Shown piece by piece: positions 1 to 10,770 of a stretch of DNA of 64,000 bases. The translations under genes were made by a program, and so were the position numbers. The notes under the pieces were generated by a model, which worked only from the letters and a program-made list of their open reading frames with translations, ran no database searches and was not told the origin of the DNA. Every line of letters starts with the position of its first letter. Position 1 is the first letter of the stretch. This stretch comes from Buttiauxella selenatireducens (lineage in GTDB: Bacteria; Pseudomonadota; Gammaproteobacteria; Enterobacterales; Enterobacteriaceae): positions 3,720,001 to 3,784,000 of the forward strand of contig NZ_CP133838.1 of the NCBI RefSeq assembly GCF_031432975.1. The letters are read 5' to 3'.

Positions 1-470
1 TCGTCCAGTACCAGGATTTCGACCTGGTCGAGTTTCACGGCGTTCTGGTGTTCCAGATCTAACAGACGGCCCGGTGTTGCCACCAGCACATCCACACCGC
101 TACGCAGTTTCATCATCTGCGGGTTAATGCTCACGCCGCCGAAAACCACCAGCGAGCGGATATCTAAATATTTGCTGTAGTCACGCACGTTTTCGCCAAT
201 CTGAGCGGCAAGCTCACGGGTTGGCGTCAGGATCAGCGCGCGCACCGGGCGGCGGCCTTTGGCGTGCGGTTCTTTATTGACCAGGCGCTGTAACAGCGGC
301 AAGGTAAAACCTGCCGTTTTGCCGGTGCCGGTTTGGGCACTGGCCATCAGGTCACGACCTGCTAAGACGACCGGGATCGCCTGGCGTTGAATAGGGGTAG
401 GCTCACGATAGCCCTGCTCTTCCACTGCACGCAGAATATCGGCGTTCAGGCCGAGAGAATCAAAAGACAT
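1..470 (-). CDS. rhlE: ATP-dependent RNA helicase RhlE, N-terminal part (gene runs off the window)
   Basis: DEAD-box RNA helicase of ribosome maturation and RNA turnover. Reading from the start at 470, the first 156 codons give a Q motif ([13 protein letters not shown]), Walker A/motif I (AQTGTGKT) and motif Ia (PTRELAAQ). The window stops inside motif II, after VLDE. The N-terminus MSFDSLGLN matches RhlE. The 3' remainder lies outside the window. The gene is divergent from cecR, and in E. coli CecR acts on both sides of this intergenic region. Identification rests on motifs and synteny; the C-terminal extension that distinguishes RhlE from other DEAD-box helicases is not visible. Confidence 0.93.
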   Translation of the reverse strand, partial: MSFDSLGLNADILRAVEEQGYREPTPIQRQAIPVVLAGRDLMASAQTGTGKTAGFTLPLLQRLVNKEPHAKGRRPVRALILTPTRELAAQIGENVRDYSKYLDIRSLVVFGGVSINPQMMKLRSGVDVLVATPGRLLDLEHQNAVKLDQVEILVLD

Positions 471-684
471 AGGTACTCCAGAATCGCCCTGACCGCGAGG
501 TGCGGTGTAGTTTCCAGGGGTTCGTATGACGCCAGTCATTCTGGCGCAAGAGAGGGGCACAAACCACGGTGCCGTAAGCCGCGCAGTGTAACAGGTTTTG
601 TGACTTTGCGCACAAATTCTATTTTCCGACGCATTCACAAGATAAATACCACGGACTAGACAGATATAGGCATCAAGCCTACTC

Positions 685-704
685 TTAATCAATCGATTGA
701 TTAA
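685..704. promoter_or_regulatory. Perfect 20-bp palindrome, probable CecR operator
   Basis: Two 10-base arms, TTAATCAATC and GATTGATTAA, form a gapless perfect palindrome centred between 694 and 695, 19 bases before the cecR start. TetR-family repressors bind such sites, and CecR is known to control both cecR-ybhGFSR and rhlE from this intergenic region in E. coli. Assignment to CecR is by position; the palindrome itself is seen directly. The rest of 471-722 shows no other gene. Confidence 0.75.
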
Positions 705-722
705 CTTTTTTAAGAGGTCGGT

Positions 723-1418
723 ATGAATGCGACACCGGCACCTGTCACGACCCGTGGTGAACAGGCAAAAAAGACACTGATTGCTGCGGCACTCGCGCAA
801 TTTGGTGAATACGGATTACATGCCACCACGCGCGATATCGCCGCACTGGCCGGGCAGAACATTGCCGCTATCACCTACTATTTTGGCTCGAAAGAAGAGC
901 TGTATATGGCCTGCGCGCAATGGATAGCCGATTTCATCACGCGTAATTTTAAGCCTCACGTTGAACGCGCCGAGGCCATTCTCAGCCAACCGCAAGTCGA
1001 TAAGTCACAGATTCGGCAGCTGATTCATACGGCATGCAATCACATGATTATCCTGCTGACTGCCGATGAGACGCTTAATCTCAGCAAATTTATCTCTCGC
1101 GAGCAGCTCTCGCCAACGCCTGCTTATCAGCTCATTCACCAACAGGTGATTGCGCCAATGCACACACATCTCACCCGCCTCGTCGGGTGTTATACCCATC
1201 GCCACCCGGATGACACCGAAACGATTCTCCATACTCACGCGTTGCTCGGGCAGGTGCTGGCATTCCGTCTGGGGCGAGAAACCATTCTGCTTCGTGCCGG
1301 ATGGACTGCCTTTGATAGTGAAAACGTTAAAAAAATCAGTGATGTGGTGGGCAGCCATATCGACTTCATTTTACAAGGGTTAGCTTGCCAACAAGGAAAC
1401 AACGGCAATGAAAAGTAA
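723..1418 (+). CDS. cecR: TetR-family transcriptional regulator CecR
   Basis: TetR repressor (formerly YbiH), 231 aa. The N-terminal helix-turn-helix spans about residues 15-60 ([28 protein letters not shown], typical TetR recognition-helix wording), followed by an all-helical ligand and dimerisation domain. In E. coli it represses the downstream exporter operon and affects sensitivity to cefoperazone and chloramphenicol. The ATG at 723 follows AAGAGG. Its 3' end overlaps ybhG by 11 bases, so it is the first gene of a cecR-ybhGFSR operon. Probably autoregulated through the palindrome at 685-704. Confidence 0.93.
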   Translation: MNATPAPVTTRGEQAKKTLIAAALAQFGEYGLHATTRDIAALAGQNIAAITYYFGSKEELYMACAQWIADFITRNFKPHVERAEAILSQPQVDKSQIRQLIHTACNHMIILLTADETLNLSKFISREQLSPTPAYQLIHQQVIAPMHTHLTRLVGCYTHRHPDDTETILHTHALLGQVLAFRLGRETILLRAGWTAFDSENVKKISDVVGSHIDFILQGLACQQGNNGNEK

Positions 1419-2406
1419 GAAACCGATCATTATCGTCGCAATTGTGGTGTTGATTGCAGCAGGGATTGCCGGCTGGATGTGGTACCAAAGTCAGCAGGAT
1501 AAAGGGCTGACGCTTTATGGCAACGTTGATATTCGCACCGTGAATTTAAGCTTCCGCGTCGGCGGGCGTCTTGCGGCTTTGCAGGTGGATGAAGGGGATT
1601 CGATTAAAGCCGGTGAAACCCTGGGCGAACTGGACCAGGGGCCGTATCAAAACGCGCTGCTTCAGGCTCAGGCCAATGTCGCGGCAGCACAGGCCAAGTT
1701 TGACCTGATTATCGCCGGTTATCGTGACGAAGAAATCGCACAAGTTGCAGCCCAGGTGAATCAGGCTCAGGCGGCGTACGATTACGCGCAGAACTTTTAT
1801 CAACGCCAGCAGGGTTTGTGGGCACGACGCGTGATTTCCGCCAACGATCTGGAAAATGCCCGTTCATCAAGCGATCAGGCCAAAGCGACGTTAAAAGCGG
1901 CGCGCGATAAGTTAAGCCAATACCGCACGGGTAACCGCCCGCAGGAAATTGCTCAGGCGCAGGCCAGTCTGCAACAAGCGAAAGCTCAGCTTGCTCAGGC
2001 GCAACTGGATTTGCAGGACACCACGCTCATTGCCCCATCGGATGGCACTTTGCTCACCCGGGCTGTTGAACCCGGCAGTATGCTCAATGCCGGAAGCACA
2101 GTATTAACCCTCTCGCTCACACGCCCGGTTTGGGTACGCGCTTACGTTAACGAAGTGAGTCTGAACCAGGCGAAACCAGGCACCGAGCTGTTGGTTTATA
2201 CCGATGGCCGTCCTGATAAGCCGTATCACGGCAAAATTGGCTTCGTCTCCCCTACCGCTGAATTCACACCGAAAACCGTCGAAACGCCAGATTTGCGCAC
2301 CGACCTGGTGTATCGCCTGCGGATTATTGTCACGGATGCCGACGACGCGCTACGCCAGGGAATGCCTGTCACAGTGAAATTCAACAGCGAGAAACCGCAT
2401 GAATAG
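1408..2406 (+). CDS. ybhG: HlyD-type periplasmic adaptor (membrane fusion) subunit of the YbhGFSR exporter
   Basis: Periplasmic adaptor of 332 aa linking an inner-membrane ABC exporter to an outer-membrane channel. An N-terminal anchor/signal (residues about 5-26, [19 protein letters not shown]) is followed by a split lipoyl domain. Between the halves is a long helical hairpin rich in Gln and Ala (about 85-205, repeated QAQA units), then a beta-barrel domain. The length matches E. coli YbhG. The start overlaps the end of cecR, and the stop overlaps the ybhF start by 8 bases, which implies translational coupling. Confidence 0.93.
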   Translation: MKSKKPIIIVAIVVLIAAGIAGWMWYQSQQDKGLTLYGNVDIRTVNLSFRVGGRLAALQVDEGDSIKAGETLGELDQGPYQNALLQAQANVAAAQAKFDLIIAGYRDEEIAQVAAQVNQAQAAYDYAQNFYQRQQGLWARRVISANDLENARSSSDQAKATLKAARDKLSQYRTGNRPQEIAQAQASLQQAKAQLAQAQLDLQDTTLIAPSDGTLLTRAVEPGSMLNAGSTVLTLSLTRPVWVRAYVNEVSLNQAKPGTELLVYTDGRPDKPYHGKIGFVSPTAEFTPKTVETPDLRTDLVYRLRIIVTDADDALRQGMPVTVKFNSEKPHE

Positions 2407-4147
2407 CCAGGATGGCATCATCCACCTGCAAGGGTTGATGAAACAGTTTCCAGGCCAGGACAAACCGGCAGTGGCCAGTCTGAATTGTGAGATCCTCACT
2501 GGCGCCGTGACAGGCCTGGTTGGCCCGGATGGTGCAGGAAAAACCACACTGATGCGTATGCTCGCGGGTCTGTTAAAGCCCAGCGCAGGAAGCGCTACGG
2601 TAATTGGCCTGGACCCGGTGAAAGACGACCGCGCCCTGCATGCTGTTCTGGGATATATGCCGCAAAAATTTGGCCTGTATGAAGATTTAACGGTGATGGA
2701 AAACCTGAATCTGTATGCCGATTTGCGTAGCGTCACAGGGCAAGAACGTGAAGCGACGTTTAAGCGGTTGTTGGATTTTACCGCGCTGGGCCCGTTTACC
2801 TCGCGCCTTGCGGGGAAGTTATCCGGCGGGATGAAACAAAAACTCGGCCTCGCCTGCACCCTGGTCGGCCAGCCTAAAGTCCTGTTGCTTGATGAACCCG
2901 GTGTTGGCGTTGACCCGATTTCGCGCCGCGAACTGTGGCAAATGGTGCATGAGCTGGCCGGTGACGGCATGTTGATTCTTTGGAGCACTTCGTATCTCGA
3001 CGAAGCCGAGCAGTGCCGCGACGTTTTGCTCATGAACGAAGGCGAACTGCTGTATCACGGCGCGCCGAAGGAGTTAACCCAGCAAATGGCTGGGCGCTCG
3101 CTGCTGGTGAGCCATCAACAAGAAAATAACCGTAAGCTACTGCAACGCGCGCTTAAATTGCCGCAGGTCAGCGATGGTGTGATTCAGGGGCGTTCGGTTC
3201 GCCTTATCCTGGCAAAAGAGTCGACGGTTGACGAACTCAGCCAGGCGCTCAACCTCACTCCTGAAAGTATTTCGCAAACCGAACCGCGTTTTGAAGATGC
3301 GTTTATCGATCTGCTGGGCGGCGCGGCAACACAAGAATCTCCGCTGGGTAAAATTTTACATACTGTGGAAGGCTCACAGGGCGAGACGGTTATCAAAGCG
3401 GAAGCGTTAACCAAAAAGTTTGGTGATTTCGCCGCCACCGATCACGTGGATTTTACCGTCCAGCGCGGCGAGATTTTCGGCCTACTAGGGCCAAACGGCG
3501 CTGGAAAATCCACCACATTTAAGATGATGTGCGGGCTGCTGGTGCCCACATCCGGTAAAGCGCTGGTACTGGATATGGATCTAAAAACCAGTTCCGGGAA
3601 AGCCCGCCAGCACCTGGGTTACATGGCGCAGAAGTTTTCGTTGTATGGCAACCTCACCGTCGCGCAAAACCTGCGTTTTTTCTCCGGCGTCTATGGTCTG
3701 CGCGGCAAAGCGCAGGAGGAGAAAATTAACCGTATGAGCGAAGCGTTTAGCCTGCAACCGATGATGAACAGCGCCACGGATGCGCTGCCGCTAGGGTTTA
3801 AACAACGTCTGGCACTGGCGTGTTCATTGATGCATGAGCCAGATATTTTGTTTCTCGATGAGCCGACTTCAGGCGTCGACCCCATCACCCGTCGTGAATT
3901 TTGGTTGCATATCAACAGCATGGTGGAAAAAGGCGTCACTGTAATGGTGACCACTCACTTTATGGATGAAGCGGAATATTGCGACCGGATTGGGCTGGTT
4001 TATCGCGGCAAGCTGATTGCCAGTGGCACGCCGGATGATCTTAAAGAGCAAGCCGCCGACGACGCGCAAACTGACCCGACAATGGAACAGGCATTTATTA
4101 CGCTTATCCATCAATGGGATAAGGAGCACGAACATGAGCGAGCATAA
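2399..4147 (+). CDS. ybhF: ABC exporter ATPase YbhF, two fused nucleotide-binding domains
   Basis: Cytoplasmic ATPase of the YbhFSR exporter, 582 aa, with two ATP-binding cassettes in one chain. Domain 1 has Walker A GPDGAGKT, signature LSGGMKQ and Walker B VLLLDEP. Domain 2 has Walker A GPNGAGKS, a degenerate signature LPLGFKQ and Walker B ILFLDEP. The weak second signature suggests asymmetric ATP sites, as in several tandem exporters. E. coli YbhFSR is reported to export tetracycline-type drugs and to act as a Na+(Li+)/H+ antiporter; that role here is by homology. Overlaps ybhG by 8 bases and ybhS by 14. Confidence 0.93.
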   Translation: MNSQDGIIHLQGLMKQFPGQDKPAVASLNCEILTGAVTGLVGPDGAGKTTLMRMLAGLLKPSAGSATVIGLDPVKDDRALHAVLGYMPQKFGLYEDLTVMENLNLYADLRSVTGQEREATFKRLLDFTALGPFTSRLAGKLSGGMKQKLGLACTLVGQPKVLLLDEPGVGVDPISRRELWQMVHELAGDGMLILWSTSYLDEAEQCRDVLLMNEGELLYHGAPKELTQQMAGRSLLVSHQQENNRKLLQRALKLPQVSDGVIQGRSVRLILAKESTVDELSQALNLTPESISQTEPRFEDAFIDLLGGAATQESPLGKILHTVEGSQGETVIKAEALTKKFGDFAATDHVDFTVQRGEIFGLLGPNGAGKSTTFKMMCGLLVPTSGKALVLDMDLKTSSGKARQHLGYMAQKFSLYGNLTVAQNLRFFSGVYGLRGKAQEEKINRMSEAFSLQPMMNSATDALPLGFKQRLALACSLMHEPDILFLDEPTSGVDPITRREFWLHINSMVEKGVTVMVTTHFMDEAEYCDRIGLVYRGKLIASGTPDDLKEQAADDAQTDPTMEQAFITLIHQWDKEHEHERA

Positions 4148-5273
4148 TCAGGCCGTTTCCTGGCGACGGGTTCGCGCCCTGTGTGTGAAAGAGACGCGTC
4201 AGATTGTGCGTGACCCCAGCAGTTGGTTGATTGCCGTGGTGATCCCGCTATTGCTGCTATTTATATTTGGTTATGGCATCAACCTCGATTCCAGCCGCCT
4301 GCGCGTCGGGGTTTTGCTGGAGCAACAAAGCGAAGAGGCGCTTGATTTCGCTCACACCATCAGTGCCTCCCCCTACATCGAGCCGACCATCAGCGACGAT
4401 CGCCAGCACCTGATTCAATTAATGCAGGCGGGGAAGATTCGCGGCCTGGTGGTTATCCCGACTGATTTTGCACAAAACATGGCGCGCGCGGGTGCGACTG
4501 CGCCCGTTCAGGTGATCACCGATGGCAGCGAACCGAATACCGCGAACTTCGTGCAGGGTTATATGGAGGGAATTTGGCAAATCTGGCAGCAACAGCGGGC
4601 AGAAGATCGGGGTGAAAAGTTTGAACCGCTGATAGACGTGCAGTTGCGCTACTGGTTTAACCCCGCGGCTATCAGCCAGCATTTTATTATCCCCGGAGCG
4701 GTGACCATCATCATGACGGTGATCGGCGCGATTCTTACTTCGCTGGTGGTGGCGCGTGAATGGGAGCGCGGCACCATGGAAGCGCTACTCTCAACCCAGG
4801 TGACCCGCACCGAACTGCTGCTGTGCAAACTGCTGCCCTATTACGTGCTGGGAATGTTAGCGATGCTGCTGTGTATGCTGGTGTCGGTGTTTATTCTCGG
4901 CGTGCCGTACCGCGGTTCACTATTGATTTTATTCTTCATCACCAGCCTGTTCTTACTCAGCACCCTCGGCATGGGTTTATTAATTTCCACGATTACGCGT
5001 AACCAGTTTAATGCCGCGCAGGTGGCGCTCAATGCCGCATTCTTGCCGTCGATTATGCTGTCCGGTTTTATCTTCCAGATAGACAGCATGCCGGCGATTA
5101 TCCGTGCGGTGACCTACGTCATCCCGGCGCGTTATTTCGTCAGCACGCTGCAAAGCCTGTTTCTGGCGGGGAATATTACGACCGTGTTAGTCATCAACAT
5201 CCTGTTTTTAATTGCCTCAGCGGTGATGTTTATCGGCCTGACGGCGTTGAAAACCAAACGCCGTCTTGATTAA
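4134..5273 (+). CDS. ybhS: ABC exporter permease YbhS
   Basis: ABC-2 type inner-membrane permease, 379 aa from the ATG at 4134. That start lies inside the end of ybhF, follows AAGGAG at 4121-4126, and gives the MSEH...[12 protein letters not shown]-terminus of the family. One membrane segment (about residues 26-46) is followed by a large external domain (about 50-180), then five more membrane segments ending at KTKRRLD. Partner of YbhR and YbhF. A longer reading starting upstream at 4017 would lie inside ybhF and was not chosen. Confidence 0.93.
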   Translation: MSEHNQAVSWRRVRALCVKETRQIVRDPSSWLIAVVIPLLLLFIFGYGINLDSSRLRVGVLLEQQSEEALDFAHTISASPYIEPTISDDRQHLIQLMQAGKIRGLVVIPTDFAQNMARAGATAPVQVITDGSEPNTANFVQGYMEGIWQIWQQQRAEDRGEKFEPLIDVQLRYWFNPAAISQHFIIPGAVTIIMTVIGAILTSLVVAREWERGTMEALLSTQVTRTELLLCKLLPYYVLGMLAMLLCMLVSVFILGVPYRGSLLILFFITSLFLLSTLGMGLLISTITRNQFNAAQVALNAAFLPSIMLSGFIFQIDSMPAIIRAVTYVIPARYFVSTLQSLFLAGNITTVLVINILFLIASAVMFIGLTALKTKRRLD

Positions 5274-5281
5274 GGAAGGCT

Positions 5282-6388
5282 ATGTTTTATCGACTCTGGA
5301 CGCTGATCCGCAAAGAACTGCAATCCCTGTTGCGTGAGCCGCAAACCCGCGCGATTTTGATTTTGCCCGTGGTGTTGCAGGTGGTGCTGTTTCCGTTCGC
5401 CGCAACCCTTGAGGTGACGAACGCGACCATTGCCATTTATAACGAAGATAACGGCAGCCATTCCGTAGAACTCACCCAGCGTTTTGCCCGCGCCAAAGCC
5501 TTTAGTCATGTGTTGCTGCTGAAAAGCCCGCAGGAAATCCAACCGACTATCGACAACCAGAAAGCGCTGCTGCTGATTCGCTTTCCGGCAGAGTTTTCCC
5601 GCGATATTGCCAGCCAACAGCAGGCCAAATTGCAAATCATTCTGGACGGGCGAAATTCAAACAGTGCGCAAATTGCCGCAAATTACCTGCAACAGATTGT
5701 GAAGAATTACCAACAGGAACTGATGTCCGGCCAACCAAAACCGAACAATAGCGAGCTGGTGGTGCGCAACTGGTATAACCCGAATCTGGATTACAAATGG
5801 TTTGTGGTGCCGTCACTGATTGCGATGATAACGACGATTGGCGTCATGATTGTCACCTCGCTTTCCGTTGCCCGTGAACGCGAGCAAGGGACGCTCGATC
5901 AACTGTTGGTTTCCCCACTGGCGACCTGGCAGATTTTTGTTGGCAAAGCCGTCCCCGCGCAAATCGTGGCCATTGGTCAGGCAACGATTGTGCTGGGTGT
6001 CGGGATCTGGGGTTATCACATTCCGTTTTCCGGCTCGCTGTTGCTGTTTTACTTCACGATGCTGATTTACGGGTTGTCGTTGGTAGGCTTTGGTTTATTG
6101 ATTTCGGCGCTCTGCTCAACGCAGCAGCAGGCGTTTATCGGCGTGTTTGTCTTTATGATGCCGGCCATTTTGCTCTCGGGTTATGTATCGCCCGTCGAGA
6201 ACATGCCGGTATGGTTGCAAAACCTGACGTGGGTGAACCCGATTCGGCATTTCACCGACATCACTAAGCAGATTTATTTGAAGAACGCAAGTTTTGATAT
6301 TGTCTGGGGAAGTGTGTGGCCACTATTGGTCATAGCAGCCACCACGGGTTCAGCGGCGTACTGGATGTTTCGTCGCAAAATTGCCTGA
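5282..6388 (+). CDS. ybhR: ABC exporter permease YbhR
   Basis: Second ABC-2 permease of the YbhGFSR system, 368 aa, the same length as the E. coli protein. Topology matches YbhS: an N-terminal membrane segment, a periplasmic domain, then a C-terminal five-segment membrane domain with the ABC-2 [15 protein letters not shown] coupling region (about residues 198-212). It starts 8 bases after ybhS behind AAGGAAGG. Last gene of the operon. Its last 39 bases overlap the 3' end of the convergent gene ybhQ. Confidence 0.93.
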   Translation: MFYRLWTLIRKELQSLLREPQTRAILILPVVLQVVLFPFAATLEVTNATIAIYNEDNGSHSVELTQRFARAKAFSHVLLLKSPQEIQPTIDNQKALLLIRFPAEFSRDIASQQQAKLQIILDGRNSNSAQIAANYLQQIVKNYQQELMSGQPKPNNSELVVRNWYNPNLDYKWFVVPSLIAMITTIGVMIVTSLSVAREREQGTLDQLLVSPLATWQIFVGKAVPAQIVAIGQATIVLGVGIWGYHIPFSGSLLLFYFTMLIYGLSLVGFGLLISALCSTQQQAFIGVFVFMMPAILLSGYVSPVENMPVWLQNLTWVNPIRHFTDITKQIYLKNASFDIVWGSVWPLLVIAATTGSAAYWMFRRKIA

Positions 6389-6760
6389 TGTTTTATCTTT
6401 GGCAAGCAGCGAATAGATTATCGGGCCTGCAATCATCGCAAGCCCTGCGCCTGCAATAAGGAATTTATTTTCGACGACGCGTGACAACAGCCACAACGCA
6501 ATCATCGCTGAACCGAAATACCAGGTGGTGGTCAGCTCTTCAAGAAAATCACCAATATCGCGTAAGCGCCCTGTGCGAACACTTTGCAGGGCGAACATCA
6601 GGATAACTGTCGCGATATACAGCAAACATAACCCAATGCCGACCGGTATGAGGGTGGCGGTTTTCCAGCCAACGAGCAGCGCACAAAGCACAGAAAGATG
6701 CAGCATAATTTGCCAGCAGCTCAGGCCTGTTTTCACTTGTACGCGTTGTTGCCATTTCAT
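6350..6760 (-). CDS. ybhQ: Inner-membrane protein YbhQ
   Basis: Small polytopic inner-membrane protein of unknown function. The ATG at 6760 (MKWQQRVQ) has GGAGAG upstream and gives 136 aa, the E. coli length; an upstream in-frame start would add six residues without a ribosome site. Hydrophobic stretches at about 15-33, 37-57, 75-95 and 98-118 suggest four membrane segments, with a basic tail ending PVRR. The convergent tail-to-tail overlap with ybhR is 39 bases. Confidence 0.9.
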   Translation of the reverse strand: MKWQQRVQVKTGLSCWQIMLHLSVLCALLVGWKTATLIPVGIGLCLLYIATVILMFALQSVRTGRLRDIGDFLEELTTTWYFGSAMIALWLLSRVVENKFLIAGAGLAMIAGPIIYSLLAKDKTSGNFATKHPVRR

Positions 6761-6892
6761 TATTTCTCTCCTGGCCACTATTTCCTATCCTTCAGAGTAC
6801 CGCAGTATGCGGAAAATTCCGTAACCCGACACCTATTTGTGACAGAGACTACACTTTATTTTCATCGGGATGTTAACAATGCCGGGAGAAGC

Positions 6893-7651
6893 ATGGGTAA
6901 TAAGACTCAGCACTTTTCTTTTAAAGTGCTCACAATTAACACACACAAAGGCTTCACCGCGCTCAATCGGCGTTTCATTTTGCCGGAGCTGCGCGATGCG
7001 GTACGCGCCGTTTCCGCCGATATTGTCTGCTTGCAGGAAGTGATGGGTGCCCACGAAGCACACTCCCTGCGGGTAGAAAACTGGCCGGAAAGCAGCCATT
7101 ACGAATTCCTCGCGGATAGCATGTGGAGTGAATTTGCCTATGGCCGCAATGCGGTTTACCCCGAAGGCCATCACGGTAATGCGGTGTTGTCGCGTTTCCC
7201 CATCAGCCATTTCGTCAACCGCGATATCTCGGTCGAAGGTCATGAAAAACGCGGCATGCTGCACTGCCAGATAAACCTTCCTGGCGCGAACATTCGTGCG
7301 CATGTCATTTGTGTGCATCTCGGCTTACGTGACGCCCACCGCCAGTCGCAACTCAACATGCTTTGCCAACTGGTGAATGAACTTCCTGAAGGAGAGCCTG
7401 TAGTGGTGGCCGGTGATTTCAATGACTGGCAACAACGCGCAAGCCATCAACTCAAGCAAACCGGGTTAGATGAAGTATTTACCCGCGCACAGGGTCGCCC
7501 GGCACGTACCTTCCCGGCCCGTTTTCCTGTGCTTCGGCTGGACAGGATTTACGTTAAAAATGCCTCTGCCAGCGCCCCGACAGCCCTCCCGTTACAGCAT
7601 TGGCGGCATCTATCCGACCATGCGCCATTAGCCGTGGAGATTCATATATGA
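6893..7651 (+). CDS. ybhP: Endonuclease/exonuclease/phosphatase-fold protein YbhP
   Basis: Member of the metal-dependent EEP superfamily, 252 aa from the ATG at 6893 ([20 protein letters not shown]) behind GGGAGA. Fold motifs are visible: TINTHKG near the N-terminus, the catalytic Glu in CLQEVMG, the VAGDFNDW motif, and the terminal LSDHAPL His-Asp pair. The substrate is not known. It overlaps clsB by four bases (ATGA), so the two are translated together, which points to a phospholipid or phosphodiester role (inference). Confidence 0.9.
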   Translation: MGNKTQHFSFKVLTINTHKGFTALNRRFILPELRDAVRAVSADIVCLQEVMGAHEAHSLRVENWPESSHYEFLADSMWSEFAYGRNAVYPEGHHGNAVLSRFPISHFVNRDISVEGHEKRGMLHCQINLPGANIRAHVICVHLGLRDAHRQSQLNMLCQLVNELPEGEPVVVAGDFNDWQQRASHQLKQTGLDEVFTRAQGRPARTFPARFPVLRLDRIYVKNASASAPTALPLQHWRHLSDHAPLAVEIHI

Positions 7652-8874
7652 AAAATAACTGGCGCGATGGCAACCGTATTTCGTTACTCGAAAACGGCGA
7701 TCAGTTTTTCCCTGAAGTGTTTGACGCCATCAGCAATGCGCGTAGCAAAGTAATTCTTGAGACATTTATTTGGTTTGAAGATGATGTTGGGCGAAAGCTA
7801 CATGAAGTGATACTGACTGCCGCTTCTCGTGGCGTGAGCGTAGAAGTGTTGCTCGATGGCTATGGCTCACCCGATTTAAGTGACGAATTTGTCAGCCAAC
7901 TGACCACTGCGGGTGTGAAGTTCCGCTACTACGACCCTCGCCCATTACTCTTTGGCATGCGCACCAACCTGTTCCGCCGTATGCACCGCAAAATCGTGGT
8001 GGTCGACGGCACCGTTGCGTTTGTCGGCGGCATTAACTACTCCGCAGAACAAATGAGTGATTACGGCCCAGAAGCCAAGCAAGATTATTCAGTCAAAGTC
8101 GAAGGCCCTGTGGTGGAGGATATTTATCAGTACGTTATTTCCAATCTGCCTGGACACGACGTTAAGCGTCGCTGGTGGCGGCGTCATCGCAATCCAGCCC
8201 AGGAAAACCTCACGCCAGGTGAAGCGCAAGCCCTGTTCGTCTGGCGCGACAACAACCAGCATCGCGATGATATCGAACGCTACTACCTGAAAATGCTCAG
8301 CAAAGCGAAGCGTGAGGTGATTATCGCCAACGCCTATTTTTTCCCGGGATATCGCCTGTTACATGCCATGCGCAAGGCTTCACGCCGAGGCGTTTCAGTA
8401 CAACTGATTGTGCAGGGCGAACCGGATATGCCGATTGTCAAAGTAGGCGCACGCCTGCTGTACAACTATCTGGTGCGTTCGGGCGTGAAAATTTATGAAT
8501 ATCAGCGGCGTCCGCTGCACGGCAAAGTGGCGCTGATGGACGACCACTGGGCAACGGTCGGTTCCAGCAATCTTGATCCGCTGAGTTTGTCCCTCAATCT
8601 GGAAGCCAACCTGATTATTTATGATCGAAATTTCAATGAGGCGCTCAGTCAAAATCTCAACGGCCTGATTGCGCAGGACTGCAAACCGGTTGATGAGTCG
8701 ATGATCCCCAAACGTACATGGTGGAATCTGGGTAAAAGCGTGCTGGCGTTCCACTTTTTGCGCCACTTCCCGGCAATGGTTGGCTGGCTTCCCGCGCATA
8801 CGGCAAAACTTGCGCAAGTGATGCCGCCAGAACAGCCGCAACTCGAAACCCAGGACAGGGTTGAGACGGAGTGA
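7648..8874 (+). CDS. clsB: Cardiolipin synthase B
   Basis: Phospholipase D superfamily enzyme making cardiolipin at the inner membrane, 408 aa. It has two HKD motifs: HRKIVVVDG at about residues 112-120 and HGKVALMDD at about 290-298, the latter followed by GSSNLDPLS. The ATG at 7648 gives MKNNWRDGN, matching the E. coli start; an upstream in-frame start lies inside ybhP and was not chosen. Middle gene of ybhP-clsB-ybhN, with ybhN starting 8 bases after the stop. In E. coli this paralogue is secondary to ClsA. Confidence 0.93.
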   Translation: MKNNWRDGNRISLLENGDQFFPEVFDAISNARSKVILETFIWFEDDVGRKLHEVILTAASRGVSVEVLLDGYGSPDLSDEFVSQLTTAGVKFRYYDPRPLLFGMRTNLFRRMHRKIVVVDGTVAFVGGINYSAEQMSDYGPEAKQDYSVKVEGPVVEDIYQYVISNLPGHDVKRRWWRRHRNPAQENLTPGEAQALFVWRDNNQHRDDIERYYLKMLSKAKREVIIANAYFFPGYRLLHAMRKASRRGVSVQLIVQGEPDMPIVKVGARLLYNYLVRSGVKIYEYQRRPLHGKVALMDDHWATVGSSNLDPLSLSLNLEANLIIYDRNFNEALSQNLNGLIAQDCKPVDESMIPKRTWWNLGKSVLAFHFLRHFPAMVGWLPAHTAKLAQVMPPEQPQLETQDRVETE

Positions 8875-8881
8875 AATATTA

Positions 8882-9841
8882 ATGTCGCATTCGCATCCCA
8901 AATGGCGAAAAGCAAAAAAAGTCCTCACCTGGCTGTTTTTCGTTGCCGTCATTGTGTTGCTGGTGGTGTATGCAACGAAAGTAGACTGGCAGGAAGTTTG
9001 GCAGGTGATTCGCAATTACAACCGTACGGCACTGTTTAGCGCAGTCGGTCTGGTTATTCTGAGTTACCTGATTTATGGCTGTTACGATCTGTTAGCACGC
9101 GCGTACTGCGGGCATAAATTAGCAAAGCGGCAAGTCATGCTGGTGTCGTTTATCTGTTATGCCTTCAACCTGACGCTCAGTACCTGGGTGGGGGGTATTG
9201 GAATGCGCTACCGGCTTTATTCGCGTCTCGGCTTGCCCAGCGCGACCATTACTCGCATCTTTTCATTAAGTATTTCAACTAACTGGCTGGGTTACATTCT
9301 GCTGGCAGGCGTGATTTTTACCATGGGCGTAGTGCAATTACCGGCTCACTGGTACATCGATGAGACAACGCTGCGGATTTTAGGTGGCGTACTGCTGGCG
9401 TTTATAGCGGTTTACTTGTGGTTTTGTGCCTTTGCAAAGCATCGTCACATGACGATAAAAGGCCAGCGTCTGGTGCTGCCGTCGTTTAAATTTGCTCTGA
9501 TTCAACTGGCTATTTCCAGTGCCAACTGGATGGTGATGGGCGCGATTATCTGGCTGTTGCTGGGCCAGGAAGTTCATTATTTCTTCGTTTTAGGCGTGCT
9601 TTTGGTGAGCAGTATTGCCGGAGTGATTGTGCATATTCCTGCGGGGATTGGCGTGCTGGAGGCGGTATTTATCGCTTTACTGGCAGGCGAGCATATCAAG
9701 AATGGCACTATTATTGCTGCACTTCTGGCTTACCGATTGCTCTACTTTATTGCCCCGCTGTTGCTGGCGTTGGTTTGCTATTTATGGCTGGAGAGTCGAG
9801 CGAAGAAGATGCGGGTGAAGAATGTAGAAAGACTCGGGTAA
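8882..9841 (+). CDS. ybhN: Integral membrane protein YbhN (lysylphosphatidylglycerol synthase transmembrane family)
   Basis: Polytopic inner-membrane protein, 319 aa, of the family related to the flippase domain of MprF/aglD-like proteins. About eight hydrophobic segments are visible, with the family motifs CYAFNLTLSTWVGGIGMRYR (about 91-110) and AGVIVHIPAGIGVLEAVF (about 246-263). The start is the ATG at 8882 (MSHSHPKWRKAKK), overlapping nothing and 7 bases past the clsB stop. Coupling with clsB suggests phospholipid translocation or modification, which is inference. Confidence 0.9.
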   Translation: MSHSHPKWRKAKKVLTWLFFVAVIVLLVVYATKVDWQEVWQVIRNYNRTALFSAVGLVILSYLIYGCYDLLARAYCGHKLAKRQVMLVSFICYAFNLTLSTWVGGIGMRYRLYSRLGLPSATITRIFSLSISTNWLGYILLAGVIFTMGVVQLPAHWYIDETTLRILGGVLLAFIAVYLWFCAFAKHRHMTIKGQRLVLPSFKFALIQLAISSANWMVMGAIIWLLLGQEVHYFFVLGVLLVSSIAGVIVHIPAGIGVLEAVFIALLAGEHIKNGTIIAALLAYRLLYFIAPLLLALVCYLWLESRAKKMRVKNVERLG

Positions 9842-9847
9842 AACAAC

Positions 9848-9963
9848 CCTCACCCCAGCCCTCTCCCTGAGGGAGAGGGGGTTGTTCAGCTTTCCCCTTC
9901 TCCTGAGGGAGAGGGAACTGTTCAGCTTTCCCCTTCTCCTGGGGGAGAAGGTCGGGATGAGGG
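9848..9963. repeat. Cluster of GC-rich palindromic (REP-like) units
   Basis: Three consecutive palindromic units of the type CCCTCTCCC-tga-GGGAGAGGG are separated by a repeated GTTCAGCTTT linker. Outer arms CCCTCACCCCAG and GTCGGGATGAGGG can pair across the whole block. It lies in the convergent gap between ybhN and ybhL, where such elements usually sit. A related block occurs at 62327-62449. Function (mRNA end protection or termination) is inferred. Confidence 0.8.
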
Positions 9964-9971
9964 CGACAAAA

Positions 9972-10682
9972 CTAACGGCGGTTGCCGAAAATACGCAACA
10001 GCATCAAGAACAGGTTGATGAAGTCGAGATACAGCGTCAGCGCACCAAGAATGGAATATTTGCGCATGGTTTGCGTATCACGGGTATCAATTTGCTCGCC
10101 AATGTTTTTCAGCTTCTGCGTGTCGTAAGCTGTCAGACCCACAAATACGATTACCCCGATATACGTCACCGCCCACATCAGCGCAGTGCTTTCTAGCCAC
10201 ATGTTCACCAATGAAGCCAACACAATACCAATCAGCGCCATAAACAGCATATTGCCAAAGCCGCTCAGGTCGCGCTTGGTGGTGTAGCCATACAGGCTCA
10301 TGGCACCGAACATCCCGCCTGCAACCACAAACGTACTGGCGATAGATGAATAGGTGTAAACGATAAAAATGCTGGAAAGCGTCAAGCCAGTGAGTGCCGA
10401 ATACAGCATAAACAAGCTGGTTGCCATACCCGCGCTGAGTTTATGCACCATGCCGGAGAGCACAAACACCAGCCCCAACTGCACGATGATCAACCCGAAG
10501 AAAGTGATTTTGCTGGAAAAGACGAATTCCATCACAGCTGGCGTATTCGCAGCATACCAGGCGACAAATGCCGTCAGTAACAGGCCGCAGGTCATCCAAC
10601 CATAAACTTGTGCCATATATGCCTGCAAGCCCGTGCGCGCTTGCTGGACAATAGTGTCATTGGAACGTGGGAATCGATCCAT
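9972..10682 (-). CDS. ybhL: Bax inhibitor-1 family inner-membrane protein YbhL
   Basis: Seven-segment membrane protein of the BI-1/YccA/YbhL family, 236 aa. The conserved signature is visible near the C-terminus (VGLTAYDTQKLKN), with YGYTTKRDLSGFGNMLFMALIG in the middle (read as two adjoining motifs). The start at 10682 gives MDRFPRSND, as in E. coli. Family members are proposed pH- and calcium-sensitive leak channels; the bacterial role is uncertain. E. coli ybhM, normally next to it, is absent. Confidence 0.93.
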   Translation of the reverse strand: MDRFPRSNDTIVQQARTGLQAYMAQVYGWMTCGLLLTAFVAWYAANTPAVMEFVFSSKITFFGLIIVQLGLVFVLSGMVHKLSAGMATSLFMLYSALTGLTLSSIFIVYTYSSIASTFVVAGGMFGAMSLYGYTTKRDLSGFGNMLFMALIGIVLASLVNMWLESTALMWAVTYIGVIVFVGLTAYDTQKLKNIGEQIDTRDTQTMRKYSILGALTLYLDFINLFLMLLRIFGNRR

Positions 10683-10770
10683 GATGCTTCCTCTTTGTAT
10701 TACGTTAACCGGATTTCAGGCTTTACAGCCTACCATGTTTAAGATTAACACAACTCCAACAGGGTGCCTG

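Noticed and set aside
387..659. 90-codon frame spanning the rhlE start and the rhlE-cecR gap
   Set aside because: Overlaps rhlE antisense; composition is not protein-like and the region is explained by divergent promoters.
9848..9963. CRISPR-like repeat array
   Set aside because: Units are palindromic, spacers are themselves repeated, and no cas gene is near; a REP-like cluster explains it.
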